Assembly (NCBI RefSeq): GCF_008065155.1
Contig: NZ_CP042819.1
Location: 1,798,001 to 1,862,000, forward strand
DNA from: Octadecabacter sp. SW4
Lineage (GTDB): Bacteria > Pseudomonadota > Alphaproteobacteria > Rhodobacterales > Rhodobacteraceae
DNA length: 64,000 nt
Reading direction: 5' to 3'
Each line of letters begins with the position of its first letter. Position 1 is the first letter of the stretch. The notes beneath the pieces are model-generated. The model was given only the letters and a program-made list of their open reading frames with translations, did not search any database and was not told the DNA's origin. The position numbers and the translations under genes are program-made. Positions 54,683 to 63,033 of this stretch are shown piece after piece.

Positions 54683-56590
54683 TCAAAAATACGGATGTGC
54701 ACCAAACGTGAAGTCATCTTCGTCAATGTCATCCACATCGACGCCTTCCAAACGCATCGTTGTGTCGCCTGCCTGAATGATTGCGGCGCTGTCCTCTTGC
54801 GACAAGAAGATATCATCAAAGGTAAATAGCGCATTATCGTCGGCGCTGTTCTGACCATAAATGTGGATCTTGTCCGCACCCACTTCAAAATCTTTGACAG
54901 TATCCGTGCCACCGTCAAAGTCGATCCACTGGGGTTCATAATCCTGCGTTTCTTCGTTGAAGAGAATCTCGCGCTGCGCGGCATCAATGCGGAAAATGTC
55001 GTTTCCTGCGCCGCCTTTGACAAGGTCGTCACCCGCCCCGCCAGCGATGGAGTCTGCGCCATCGCCACCGAACAGCGTGTCGTCGCCCGTAAGCCCACGC
55101 AGCCCGTCATCACCACTACCGCCTTTCAATAGATCGTCGCCTTGCCCACCGTTCAATAGATCGTTGCCGTCACCGCCATACAGCGAGTCATCCCCGCCAC
55201 CTCCGCCCAACCTGTCGTTACCCTGCGCACCGCGCAGCACATCACTGCCCTGTTCGCCATTCGTATCATCGCCCGTCATACGGTCATCGCCGCGCCCACC
55301 GTGCAGCGTGTCATCACCCGCGCCGCCCCACAGGAAATCGTCACCGTTAAAACCCGACACCTTGTCATCACCGTCGTCGCCATAGACGTAATCGTTTCCA
55401 TAGCCGCCGTTGATGTCGTCATTGCCTGCACCACCTTTAAGGTTATCGTAGCCACGGTTGCCACGGATGAAATCATCACCTTCACCACCTTTGATTTCAT
55501 CATTATTGTCGCCACCGCGCAGATTGTCGTTACCGTCCCCGCCGGTGATGTTATCGTTCCCGTCACGGCCAAACACCGTGTCATCCCCGCCCAGCGCATC
55601 GATCACATCATCGCCGTCGGTCAGGTCAAGCAGGTCATCGCCCTCGGTGGGGGTGATCGGATCAGGGAGTTCGGTGACGGGCAACAGGTCAAGGGTCATG
55701 GCATAGACCTGCGCCACCTCGCCCGCGGGCACGATCGTTTCAAAGTAAATCGCCAAGTCGCCGTTGTCGTCCAGATCGACGGCGGCTGTTGCATTGGATT
55801 GATCAAGGCCCAAGGCATCGAGGGTCGCGACATCGAATGTCCCCTCGGCCACCAGCCCACCATCGGCATCGAATTGGGAGATCACGTTGTCTTCAAGAAA
55901 AACACCACTTTGCACGACCAGAACACCACCATCATCAAACGCAAATGCCTGTTTTTCGACACCACCGAATTCGCCGAGGTCTTCGATCAGAACCGTTGCT
56001 GTGATGCCGTTCTCGGACTGTTCAAGAATCCCCATTAGCTCGCCAGCCGCATTGCCGCTTTCGTCGCTCATCTGATACCGAAAGCTAAGCCGTCCATCGC
56101 CAAGCGGTTCAAGCTGCGAACTTTGAACGGCATCCTCGGACAGGTCCGTGAGGGCCGTCCAATCGGTCGCCGTGACAACAGGCATACCAGCATCGATACT
56201 GACCGATACCAACCCCGGCGCATTGATAAAGCCACCATTCGTTTGCGCGGGTGCATCATCAATCACACCAAAGACTTGCACCAAAAAGCCGTCCAGTAGA
56301 TCCCCGAATGGCACGGCCTGAATTCCGAGCGAAAAATCGTCGCCATCTTCATAGTCGGGATTGATATCTGCAAGCATGATGGTCGCGGTTGTTTCGACAC
56401 CGTTCACATCCGTGTAGATCAGATCAAACGAATTGGTCCCGATCTCACCGCGCGTCAAGCTGCCCCCTGTTGCATCCGCATAGGACACCGGTTGGACCAG
56501 ATAACTTGGGGTCAAGGACGGGCTTGCGGCGACACCGCCCGGAAACGGTTCAGTTGTCAAGCCAAGCGGATTCAGAATTTCAAATGGCAT
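54683..56590 (-). CDS. RTX calcium-binding exported protein (635 aa)
   Basis: A second RTX protein. Residues 1-310 form an N-terminal region without repeats: a beta-rich stretch ending FGVIDDAPAQ, then AFAFDDGGVLVVQSGVFLEDNVISQFDADG. RTX nonapeptides run from about 317 to 533 (LTDGDDVIDALGGDDTVFGRDGNDN...). The C-terminal module from about 560 (TDTVKDFEVGADKIHIYG, FDDIFLSQEDSAAIIQAGD) is shared with the other RTX protein. Probably secreted by a type I system encoded elsewhere. Start MPFEILNP has GGGGGG nine bases upstream. Confidence 0.9.
   Translation of the reverse strand: MPFEILNPLGLTTEPFPGGVAASPSLTPSYLVQPVSYADATGGSLTRGEIGTNSFDLIYTDVNGVETTATIMLADINPDYEDGDDFSLGIQAVPFGDLLDGFLVQVFGVIDDAPAQTNGGFINAPGLVSVSIDAGMPVVTATDWTALTDLSEDAVQSSQLEPLGDGRLSFRYQMSDESGNAAGELMGILEQSENGITATVLIEDLGEFGGVEKQAFAFDDGGVLVVQSGVFLEDNVISQFDADGGLVAEGTFDVATLDALGLDQSNATAAVDLDDNGDLAIYFETIVPAGEVAQVYAMTLDLLPVTELPDPITPTEGDDLLDLTDGDDVIDALGGDDTVFGRDGNDNITGGDGNDNLRGGDNNDEIKGGEGDDFIRGNRGYDNLKGGAGNDDINGGYGNDYVYGDDGDDKVSGFNGDDFLWGGAGDDTLHGGRGDDRMTGDDTNGEQGSDVLRGAQGNDRLGGGGGDDSLYGGDGNDLLNGGQGDDLLKGGSGDDGLRGLTGDDTLFGGDGADSIAGGAGDDLVKGGAGNDIFRIDAAQREILFNEETQDYEPQWIDFDGGTDTVKDFEVGADKIHIYGQNSADDNALFTFDDIFLSQEDSAAIIQAGDTTMRLEGVDVDDIDEDDFTFGAHPYF
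54992..55642 (-). repeat. RTX repeat array of the second RTX gene
   Basis: In-frame degenerate 27-base units encoding GGxGxDxLx nonapeptides, with one break near residues 439-447 (TGDDTNGEQ). Confidence 0.85.
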
Positions 56591-56825
56591 CGTCGGTTCC
56601 CCCCACAGGATCAATCGTTACACCCTATGGTTGCCTGACGGGGGGGTAAGGCAAGGGGGCGCTTAAAATTTCGTGAATAAACGCGGTCTTAGCGGCGACC
56701 CGGTGCGGTATTGTTTCGGAGTGGGAAACAATGGCCTACCAGCGGGACCATTCACCCCGAACCCCACCTTTTGTAAGAATGTTGCGAAAAAGCGCCCTCG
56801 GGCGAACTTTTCTACAATCGGGCTG

Positions 56826-56853
56826 TTGACCCCTCTTGCTGCGCATGCATAAA
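56826..56853 (+). promoter_or_regulatory. Probable ilv operon promoter
   Basis: TTGACC (56826-56831) and CATAAA (56848-56853) separated by 16 bases. This places transcription start near 56860, just before the leader ribosome site. Confidence 0.55.
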
Positions 56854-56884
56854 GTCTGCGCACGCATATGAAGGACCCCAAGGG

Positions 56885-56932
56885 ATGACACACATTCTAA
56901 CTGTCGTAGGAAAATCGCGCATGGGCCGGTAA
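56885..56932 (+). CDS. ilv leader peptide (attenuator)
   Basis: A 15-codon peptide MTHILTVVGKSRMGR with Ile, Leu, Val, Val clustered at codons 4-8. AAGGA (56871-56875) lies nine bases before the ATG. It precedes a terminator and acetolactate synthase, whose pathway makes exactly these amino acids. Ribosome stalling at these codons is the expected sensing step. Confidence 0.8.
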   Translation: MTHILTVVGKSRMGR

Positions 56933-56984
56933 CGGTTTACCCAATCAGGTTCCCATGCGCCCCCGAAACCTCGGGGGCTTTTTT
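56917..56984 (+). terminator. ilv attenuator: terminator and alternative stem
   Basis: The terminator is GCCCCCGA-AACC-TCGGGGGC followed by T6 (56959-56984), ahead of ilvB. An alternative stem pairs GCGCATGGG (56917-56925, inside the leader peptide) with CCCATGCGC (56952-56960), nine bases perfect, taking the first two bases of the terminator. A small GGTAA/TTACC hairpin (56928-56941) sits within it. Ribosome position on the leader could decide between the two. Confidence 0.75.
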
Positions 56985-57037
56985 ATGCCAAACGACCTCA
57001 TACCACACGACAAAGACGTCAGAGATAGGAAAACACG

Positions 57038-58789
57038 ATGACACGTCAAATGACCGGAGCGAAAATGGTAGTTCAGGCCCTGAAGGATCAGGGCGTGGAT
57101 GTCGTCTTTGGATATCCCGGTGGCGCGGTGCTTCCGATCTATGACGAGATTTTCCAGCAAAACGAAATCCGCCACGTGCTGGTGCGCCATGAACAGGGCG
57201 CGGTCCATGCCGCCGAAGGTTACGCCCGTGCAACCGGCAAGCCCGGCGTGGCGCTGGTGACATCCGGCCCCGGCGCGACCAATGCCGTGACAGGGCTGAC
57301 CGATGCCTTGATGGACTCCATCCCGATCATCGTGCTGACCGGGCAGGTTCCGACCTTCATGATCGGCTCGGACGCATTCCAGGAGGCAGATACCGTTGGC
57401 ATCACCCGCCCCTGCACGAAACACAACTGGCTGGTCAAGGAGACCGACAAACTGGCTGGCACAATCCACGAGGCATTCCATGTGGCCATGTCGGGCCGCC
57501 CCGGTCCCGTGCTGATCGACATCCCAAAGGACGTGCAGTTCGCCACCGGCAGCTACAGCGAAAAATCCAAACGCAAGAGCCACTACGCGCCGCAAGTCAA
57601 AGGCGATATCGAGTCCATCACTGAACTGGCCCGCGCGATCGAAAAGGCCAAGCGCCCCGTTTTCTATACCGGTGGTGGCGTGATCAATTCCGGCCCTGCC
57701 GCATCGCAATTGCTGCGCGAACTGGTCGAGGCCACGGGCTTTCCGATCACCTCGACCCTCATGGGTCTGGGTGCCTACCCCGCATCGGGCGACAAATGGC
57801 TGGGAATGCTGGGGATGCACGGCCTTTACGAGGCCAACATGGCGATGCACGACTGCGATCTGATGATCAACATCGGCGCGCGCTTTGATGACCGGATCAC
57901 GGGGCGCATTGATGCCTTCAGCCCGAAATCCACCAAGGCGCATATCGACATTGATGCCTCGTCGATCAACAAGGTGATCCGTGTCGATATCCCGATTTTG
58001 GGCGACGTGGCGCATGTGCTCGAAGACCTGCTCAAGGTCTGGAAATCGAACGGGCGCAAGACCAACGCCGAGGCTGTCGCCAAATGGTGGGGCCAGATCA
58101 ATGAGTGGCAAAAGGTCGACTGTCTGAAATTCGAACAAAAGGGCAAGGTGATCAAGCCCCAGCATGCGCTGGCCCGGCTTGAGGCGCTGACCAAGGATCA
58201 TGACCGCTATATCTGCACCGAAGTGGGCCAGCACCAGATGTGGGCCGCGCAGTATCTGGGCTTTGAAGATCCCAACCGCTGGATGACATCCGGTGGCCTT
58301 GGCACGATGGGTTATGGCCATCCCGCGTCAATCGGTGTGCAGATGGCCCACCCTGACGCGCTGGTGATCAACATCGCCGGTGAGGCATCCTGGCTGATGA
58401 ACATGCAGGAACTTGGCACCGCCATGCAATACGGCCTGCCCGTCAAACAGTTCATCCTCAATAACGAACGTCTGGGCATGGTGCGCCAGTGGCAGGAACT
58501 GCTGCACGGCGAAAGGTATTCCTCAAGCTGGTCCGAGAGCCTGCCCGATTTCGTGAAACTGGCCGAAGCCTTTGGTGCCAAGGGCATCCAGTGCCACGAC
58601 CCCGCCGATCTGGACGATGCGATCATGGAAATGCTGAACCACGACGGGCCCGTCCTGTTTGATTGTCTGGTGGAGAAGCACGAAAACTGCTTCCCGATGA
58701 TCCCGTCCGGCAAGGCCCACAACGAAATGCTGCTGGGGGATGCGAGCACCTCTGGCGCGATTGATGCCAAGGGGAGCGTGTTGGTTTAA
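57038..58789 (+). CDS. ilvB: Acetolactate synthase large subunit
   Basis: A 583-aa thiamine-diphosphate enzyme; first common step of Val/Leu/Ile synthesis. Catalytic Glu52 is in LVRHEQGAVHAAEGYARATG; FAD-binding part GARFDDRITG; ThDP-binding part IAGEASWLMNMQELGTAMQYGLPVKQFILNN; and RLGMVRQWQELLHGERYS. Transcribed after an attenuator. Its TAA shares one base with the ATG of the orphan gene that separates it from ilvN. Confidence 0.96.
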   Translation: MTRQMTGAKMVVQALKDQGVDVVFGYPGGAVLPIYDEIFQQNEIRHVLVRHEQGAVHAAEGYARATGKPGVALVTSGPGATNAVTGLTDALMDSIPIIVLTGQVPTFMIGSDAFQEADTVGITRPCTKHNWLVKETDKLAGTIHEAFHVAMSGRPGPVLIDIPKDVQFATGSYSEKSKRKSHYAPQVKGDIESITELARAIEKAKRPVFYTGGGVINSGPAASQLLRELVEATGFPITSTLMGLGAYPASGDKWLGMLGMHGLYEANMAMHDCDLMINIGARFDDRITGRIDAFSPKSTKAHIDIDASSINKVIRVDIPILGDVAHVLEDLLKVWKSNGRKTNAEAVAKWWGQINEWQKVDCLKFEQKGKVIKPQHALARLEALTKDHDRYICTEVGQHQMWAAQYLGFEDPNRWMTSGGLGTMGYGHPASIGVQMAHPDALVINIAGEASWLMNMQELGTAMQYGLPVKQFILNNERLGMVRQWQELLHGERYSSSWSESLPDFVKLAEAFGAKGIQCHDPADLDDAIMEMLNHDGPVLFDCLVEKHENCFPMIPSGKAHNEMLLGDASTSGAIDAKGSVLV

Positions 58790-59448
58790 TGGCTGGATTC
58801 TTCAAAGGAATATTTGGGAGAGGCAGCAGTCACGCACCTTCCAACCCACTCCTATTACCTCTTGAGTTCAGCGACTCTGAATTCGTCAGCTACCTCGTTG
58901 AATCACTTGAACACTATGACCCCCAAACGAGAGCTATGGTTTTGGTCGCTCATGTCAATCTAAGCATAATGCTGCCGGTTTTTGCTACCGAGGCCGCCAA
59001 GAGAGGTGAGGAAATGGGAGTAAGAGAATTCATCAAACTTACCGCTGAATCCGTTGGAAACGCCAAAGACGATATTGCCCGCAGAAAGCCAACCTGGTTC
59101 CATTTGGCATCGCTACTTAAACACGGCACAGACATCGCGAGGCAGCGCCCCGAATTAGCTCAACAACTCTCTAGTGTTTGGGCTTTGATCGCGGCGGATA
59201 GCATTTACCTAAGATCGCTTTTGCCGAACAACATCATATGGACAGACGAGGAAAAGGAGTTCTTTCGACCTTACTATAATGATGGTGAGAATGAATTCCT
59301 AAGCTTTGCTGTTAACCAGCACGTACCAAAGTTCATGAGTTGTATGGACCCATTCCTAAAACTGGCGGAATCGAGAGGCATATTTTTCTCGAGCGGCGAC
59401 TATATCGGTCCTTTTATCGTCCTAAAAAACAGAGAGGCTAACCCTTAA
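58789..59448 (+). CDS. Orphan protein inserted between ilvB and ilvN
   Basis: A 219-aa protein with no recognised domain, no clear membrane segment and no signal. The N-terminus MAGFFKGIFGRGSS could be an amphipathic helix; the rest is mostly helical (FVSYLVESLEHYDPQTRAMVLVAHVNLSIML, EFIKLTAESVGNAKDDIARRK). Base and codon use differ from neighbours: visibly AT-richer, with frequent CTA, ATA and AGA. The start overlaps the ilvB stop (TAATG) and the stop abuts the ilvN ATG, so the gene uses the operon's coupling and expression. Its origin by transfer is inferred. Confidence 0.85.
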   Translation: MAGFFKGIFGRGSSHAPSNPLLLPLEFSDSEFVSYLVESLEHYDPQTRAMVLVAHVNLSIMLPVFATEAAKRGEEMGVREFIKLTAESVGNAKDDIARRKPTWFHLASLLKHGTDIARQRPELAQQLSSVWALIAADSIYLRSLLPNNIIWTDEEKEFFRPYYNDGENEFLSFAVNQHVPKFMSCMDPFLKLAESRGIFFSSGDYIGPFIVLKNREANP

Positions 59449-60018
59449 ATGTCCCCACTCAAAATCAAAAAAGGCGCGACGAGCCATTCCGCCTATAACC
59501 TTCGCCCCACCTTTTCCGAGGTGATCGAGCGGCACACGCTGGCCGTGGTCGTGGAAAACGAACCCGGCGTGCTGGCGCGCGTCATCGGGTTGTTTGCGGG
59601 GCGCGGGTATAACATCGAAAGCCTGACCGTGGCCGAGATTGACCACGAGGGCCACCGCTCGCGCATCACCATTGTCACCACCGGCACGCCGCAGGTGATC
59701 GAACAGATCAAGGCGCAGTTGGGCCGGATCGTGTCGGTCTATGAGGTCCACGACCTGACCGTCGAAGGGGCCAGCGTGGAACGCGAACTGGCGCTGTTCA
59801 AGGTTGCGGGCAAGGGTGACGCGCGGGTCGAAGCCCTGCGTCTCGCGGATATCTTCCGCGCCAATGTGGTGGATAGCACCCTGGAATCATTTGTTTTCGA
59901 AATCACCGGCACGCCGGAAAAGATCGACGCCTTTGCCGACCTCATGCGCCCGATTGGCCTTGTGGAAATGGCGCGCACGGGTGTTGCGGCACTGGCGCGC
60001 GGCGTCGAATTCGCCTAG
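59449..60018 (+). CDS. ilvN: Acetolactate synthase small subunit
   Basis: A 189-aa regulatory subunit. The N-terminal ACT domain (HTLAVVVENEPGVLARVIGLFAGRGYNIESLTVAEI) binds valine for feedback inhibition. The C-terminal domain has VELAL-type ERELALFKVAGKGDARVEALRLADIFRANVVDSTLESFVFEITGTPEKI. It starts immediately after the orphan gene stop and ends before a hairpin. Confidence 0.95.
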   Translation: MSPLKIKKGATSHSAYNLRPTFSEVIERHTLAVVVENEPGVLARVIGLFAGRGYNIESLTVAEIDHEGHRSRITIVTTGTPQVIEQIKAQLGRIVSVYEVHDLTVEGASVERELALFKVAGKGDARVEALRLADIFRANVVDSTLESFVFEITGTPEKIDAFADLMRPIGLVEMARTGVAALARGVEFA

Positions 60019-60024
60019 GGCGCA

Positions 60025-60050
60025 GCCCCCACCGTCGTCACGGCGGGGGC
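60025..60050 (+). terminator. Terminator-like hairpin after ilvN
   Basis: Stem CCCCCACCG / CGGCGGGGG (one mismatch) with loop TCGTCA, between the convergent ilvN and EF-hand genes. The T-tail is weak. Confidence 0.5.
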
Positions 60051-60073
60051 GCAAATTTCATTGGCGGTCAGAC

Positions 60074-60325
60074 CTAGCCGTCGGACATGGGCATCAGCCC
60101 CGCGTCTGTCGCTGCGGCCACTTCATCCCCGTCCAGCAGGCCATCACCGTTAACGTCCATCACGGTAAACGCATCCTCGGTCAGTTCGCCGTCAACTGCC
60201 TGAAGCTCGGGGAAGGAATACATCCCATCGCCGTTCACATCGATTGCCGCGTCCATCTCCTGGGCGAATGCAGGGGCCGCAATCAGAACAAGGACGGGTG
60301 TCAGAATCTTGAACTTGGAAGTCAT
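60074..60325 (-). CDS. Small exported EF-hand protein
   Basis: An 83-aa protein with a Sec signal peptide (MTSKFKILTPVLVLIAAPAFAQ) and two EF-hand calcium loops, DVNGDGMYSFPE and DVNGDGLLDGDE. Periplasmic calcium binding is likely. AAGGAG seven bases before the ATG. Confidence 0.85.
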   Translation of the reverse strand: MTSKFKILTPVLVLIAAPAFAQEMDAAIDVNGDGMYSFPELQAVDGELTEDAFTVMDVNGDGLLDGDEVAAATDAGLMPMSDG

Positions 60326-60645
60326 TTCTTCGTCTCCTTTAAGGACATGGTGCGAAGACTGCATCGTCTTCACGGCCCAATTAAGGGTCTGTCCTGACAA
60401 CATGCTATCGTCTGGCGCGAAAATGGCAATTGCACGCGACCTTGCGCGCATTTTCACCGCTACTGTTTGCGCCCTTTCGCCGATCAATCCGGGTCGGCCA
60501 TTTGTGACCAATGCGCCCCCTGAATTTGCGCAAACCCTTGCCGAAACGATGTCGCGGTCAGGGTTGCGCAAGTCGCGCACAGACTGCGAAATCTGGCGCA
60601 ATCTCTGTTAAACTTGGCCATCATCTGCATCGGGAGTCCTGTCAC

Positions 60646-61806
60646 ATGGCCACGCACCCAAACGATCTTTCTGCCGTTCGCGCCCCCCTTGAGACCGCAC
60701 ATGGCTTACCCAACGCCCATTACGTTGATCCCGCCATGTTCGAGGAGGAAAAGCACGCGGTGCTGTTCGCAAGCTGGGCCGGTCTGGCCGTGGCGGCCGA
60801 TGTGCCCGAAAACGGCGATGCGGTGCCGTTGGAATTTGCCGGTATCCCCCTGCTGCTGATCCGCGACCGCGCGGGTCAGGTCCGCGTCTTTGAAAACATC
60901 TGCCGCCATCGCGGCATGATTCTGGTGAGCGAGCCGAAAAAAATCGAAGGCGCGATCCGCTGCCCCTATCACAGCTGGTGCTATTCCACGGCTGGCAAGC
61001 TGATCAGCACCCCGCATGTGGGCGGTGCCGGTCACAACACCCACCCCGCCATCGTCAAGGATGATCTGGGGTTGAACGAGGTGCGCAGCCACATCTGGTT
61101 CGACACCGTGTTCATCAACATCGACGGCAAGGCCGACCCCTTTGAGGTGGTGCATGCCGATCTGCTGGAGCGCTGGCGCGAATTTGACCAACCGATGTAT
61201 CATGGCGGTGCTGACAGCCGCTTTGACCTGCAGGTCGAGACCAATTTCAAACTGGCCGTGGAAAACTACTGTGAAAGCTACCACCTGCCCTGGATCCATC
61301 CCGGCCTGAACAGCTATTCCCGCCTTGAGGATCATTACAACATCGCCGCACCGGGCAAATATTCCGGTCAGGGCACGCTGGTTTACCGCCAGTTGAAGGG
61401 GCCGGATGACATGGTGTTCCCCGATTTTGCGAACCTCAGCGACAAATGGGATACGGGCGCGGAATATGTCGCCGTCTATCCCAACGTCCTGTTGGGGGCC
61501 CAGCGTGACCACTGTTTCGTGATCATTCTGGAACCCAACACCCAGACCACGACGACCGAACATGTGCATCTTTACTACGCCGACCCGAAGGTGAGCGAGG
61601 ACATGCGCGCGCGCAACGCCCATCTGTGGCGCGGTGTCTTTGAAGAGGACATCTTCGTGGTCGAGGGCATGCAAAGGGGTCGCGCCGCGCCCAGCTTTGA
61701 CGGTGGCCGGTTCAGCCCCGTCATGGACGGGCCAACCCATTGTTTCCACGATTGGGTTGCGGGCTGTGTCCAGGCGCACCGCACTAAGGCCCAAGCCGCC
61801 GAATGA
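60646..61806 (+). CDS. Rieske ring-hydroxylating dioxygenase alpha subunit (GbcA/CntA-like), substrate unknown
   Basis: A 386-aa SRPBCC/Rieske oxygenase. The Rieske [2Fe-2S] ligands are in CRHRGMIL and CPYHSWCYS. The mononuclear iron site is the segment NFKLAVENYCESYHLPWIHPGL with two His and an acidic residue. It is close in layout to oxygenases acting on quaternary ammonium compounds such as glycine betaine or carnitine, but the substrate cannot be told. No reductase gene adjoins. GGGAG upstream supports ATG 60646. Its end overlaps the next small gene by four bases. Confidence 0.85.
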   Translation: MATHPNDLSAVRAPLETAHGLPNAHYVDPAMFEEEKHAVLFASWAGLAVAADVPENGDAVPLEFAGIPLLLIRDRAGQVRVFENICRHRGMILVSEPKKIEGAIRCPYHSWCYSTAGKLISTPHVGGAGHNTHPAIVKDDLGLNEVRSHIWFDTVFINIDGKADPFEVVHADLLERWREFDQPMYHGGADSRFDLQVETNFKLAVENYCESYHLPWIHPGLNSYSRLEDHYNIAAPGKYSGQGTLVYRQLKGPDDMVFPDFANLSDKWDTGAEYVAVYPNVLLGAQRDHCFVIILEPNTQTTTTEHVHLYYADPKVSEDMRARNAHLWRGVFEEDIFVVEGMQRGRAAPSFDGGRFSPVMDGPTHCFHDWVAGCVQAHRTKAQAAE

Positions 61807-62012
61807 GCGATCTTGACGACCGTCTGCTGGCCGCCCATGCACGCGACGACCGCCGCGCGCTGGTCACGCTTTACGGCGAGGCAGGGATGACCGCCAACGA
61901 TATCGACGCCAGCTGTTTCTACCTGACACACGCCTATATCTACGCGCTGGAAATGGGCCATCCCGACGCCGACAGCCTGCACGCCCGTCTAGCCAAACAC
62001 GGGCGGGTCTAG
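61803..62012 (+). CDS. Small protein coupled to the Rieske oxygenase
   Basis: A 69-aa soluble, helical protein (MSDLDDRLLAAHARDDRRALVTLYGEAGMTANDIDASCFYLTHAYIYALEMGHPDADSLHARLAKHGRV). ATGA overlap with the oxygenase suggests obligate co-expression, perhaps as a partner. Family not recognised. Confidence 0.7.
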   Translation: MSDLDDRLLAAHARDDRRALVTLYGEAGMTANDIDASCFYLTHAYIYALEMGHPDADSLHARLAKHGRV

Positions 62013-62047
62013 CGGATGGCTAGGGCTGAAGGTGGCGACGGGTTCAG

Positions 62048-62257
62048 ATGGCTGGGTTGTGGGACGAAGCAGGCCTTGCCCATCTCCGAACCAACGGCTG
62101 GTTTCGGCGGTTCGCGGGCGCTATCCTTGATGCAGCGGGTAATGGGCGGGGGCCACTGTGGCTTGCAATGATCCTCTTCTCTATCGTGGTTCCGCTAGGC
62201 ATCGCATTCCAATTTTTCAAAGATGTGCGCCTTACAGATTATGAGAGGAAAGTGTGA
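62048..62257 (+). CDS. Possible small single-span membrane protein
   Basis: A 69-aa frame with one hydrophobic segment (GPLWLAMILFSIVVPLGIAFQFF, about residues 35-57). No strong ribosome site. Its stop overlaps the upstream GTG of the DUF1185 frame. It may be a real gene or the tail of a decayed one. Confidence 0.4.
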   Translation: MAGLWDEAGLAHLRTNGWFRRFAGAILDAAGNGRGPLWLAMILFSIVVPLGIAFQFFKDVRLTDYERKV

Positions 62258-62259
62258 TC

Positions 62260-62805
62260 ATGGACGTTCGAAAAACGGTCTTCACAAAGGAAATCATCAC
62301 CGCTGACGAAATGAGTATGGCGTGTGACCGTATCATACGCGTTGCTGCCATGGCGGTTGTCAGAAACCAATTCGCAGGGGTACATCAGGACGACCTCTCG
62401 CCCCTCTTCGATGTTGGCGCGCGGCTAGGTCAATTGCTGACACAAGAGCTCGTGAAGATGTTGGGCGAGCCTCCAGTTTGCTACGGCAAAGCGGCCCTTA
62501 TCGGATCGGCTGGCGCGATGGAACATGGTGCCGCCATGTTGCACCCTGCGCTCGGAAAGCCTGTGCGCGCAGCCGTGGGTGGCGGTCAATCCCTGATGCC
62601 GTCGAACCACAAAGTTGGGCCGTTGGCCGGGTCCATTGATTTGCCACTGGGTCATAAGGACGAGGCATGGTCCTTTGATCACATCGACACAATGACGCTG
62701 GTGGTGCCTGATGCACCCCGTGCAGACGAAATCGTATTGTGCATCGGGCTGTCGGACGGAACACGAGCACATCCACGCGTTGGAAAGGGCCCGAGCCCAT
62801 CTTGA
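62260..62805 (+). CDS. Amino-acid synthesis family protein (DUF1185)
   Basis: A 181-aa protein with the DUF1185 pattern: CDRIIRVAAMAVVRNQFAG, LFDVGARLGQLL, CYGKAALIGSAGAMEHGAAMLHPALGKPVRAAVGGG, SMDLPLGHKDEAWSFDHIDTM-like, PDAPRADEIVLCIGLSDGTRAHPRVG. The biochemical role is unsettled. ATG at 62260 has AGAGGAAAG upstream; GTG at 62254 is an alternative. Confidence 0.85.
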   Translation: MDVRKTVFTKEIITADEMSMACDRIIRVAAMAVVRNQFAGVHQDDLSPLFDVGARLGQLLTQELVKMLGEPPVCYGKAALIGSAGAMEHGAAMLHPALGKPVRAAVGGGQSLMPSNHKVGPLAGSIDLPLGHKDEAWSFDHIDTMTLVVPDAPRADEIVLCIGLSDGTRAHPRVGKGPSPS

Positions 62806-63033
62806 TCAAGCTAACTTTCTTAAAGCCGCCATTTAGACATCGACGCAGCATCGGAAACTTTGGGCTCTTGGACGAAGCCGCTCGCGCGGCACTTCACGTG
62901 CCGCACTGGTTTCTTCCGGTATTCCAGCACGACAACGTCTGGCTTCGGACCGGGACGCGCCCCATCCCCCCTCTTTCCACTGGCATCGCCGCGCCGTTCC
63001 TGATTTCCTGATCCGACACCGCAGGAGAGCAGA
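62806..63033. other. Gap before the nucleoside hydrolase gene
   Basis: No supported gene. It contains a perfect seven-base hairpin GCGGCAC-TTCAC-GTGCCGC (62886-62904) that may end the DUF1185 transcript. Confidence 0.4.

Noticed and set aside
52883-55642. Regular short repeats that might be taken for a CRISPR or satellite array
   Set aside because: The period is 27 bases, in frame, degenerate at the DNA level and encodes GGxGxDxLx nonapeptides; there are no conserved repeats with unique spacers.
62739-63011. Plus-strand frame between DUF1185 and nucleoside hydrolase genes
   Set aside because: It starts inside the DUF1185 gene in another frame, contains a hairpin, and has no recognisable content.
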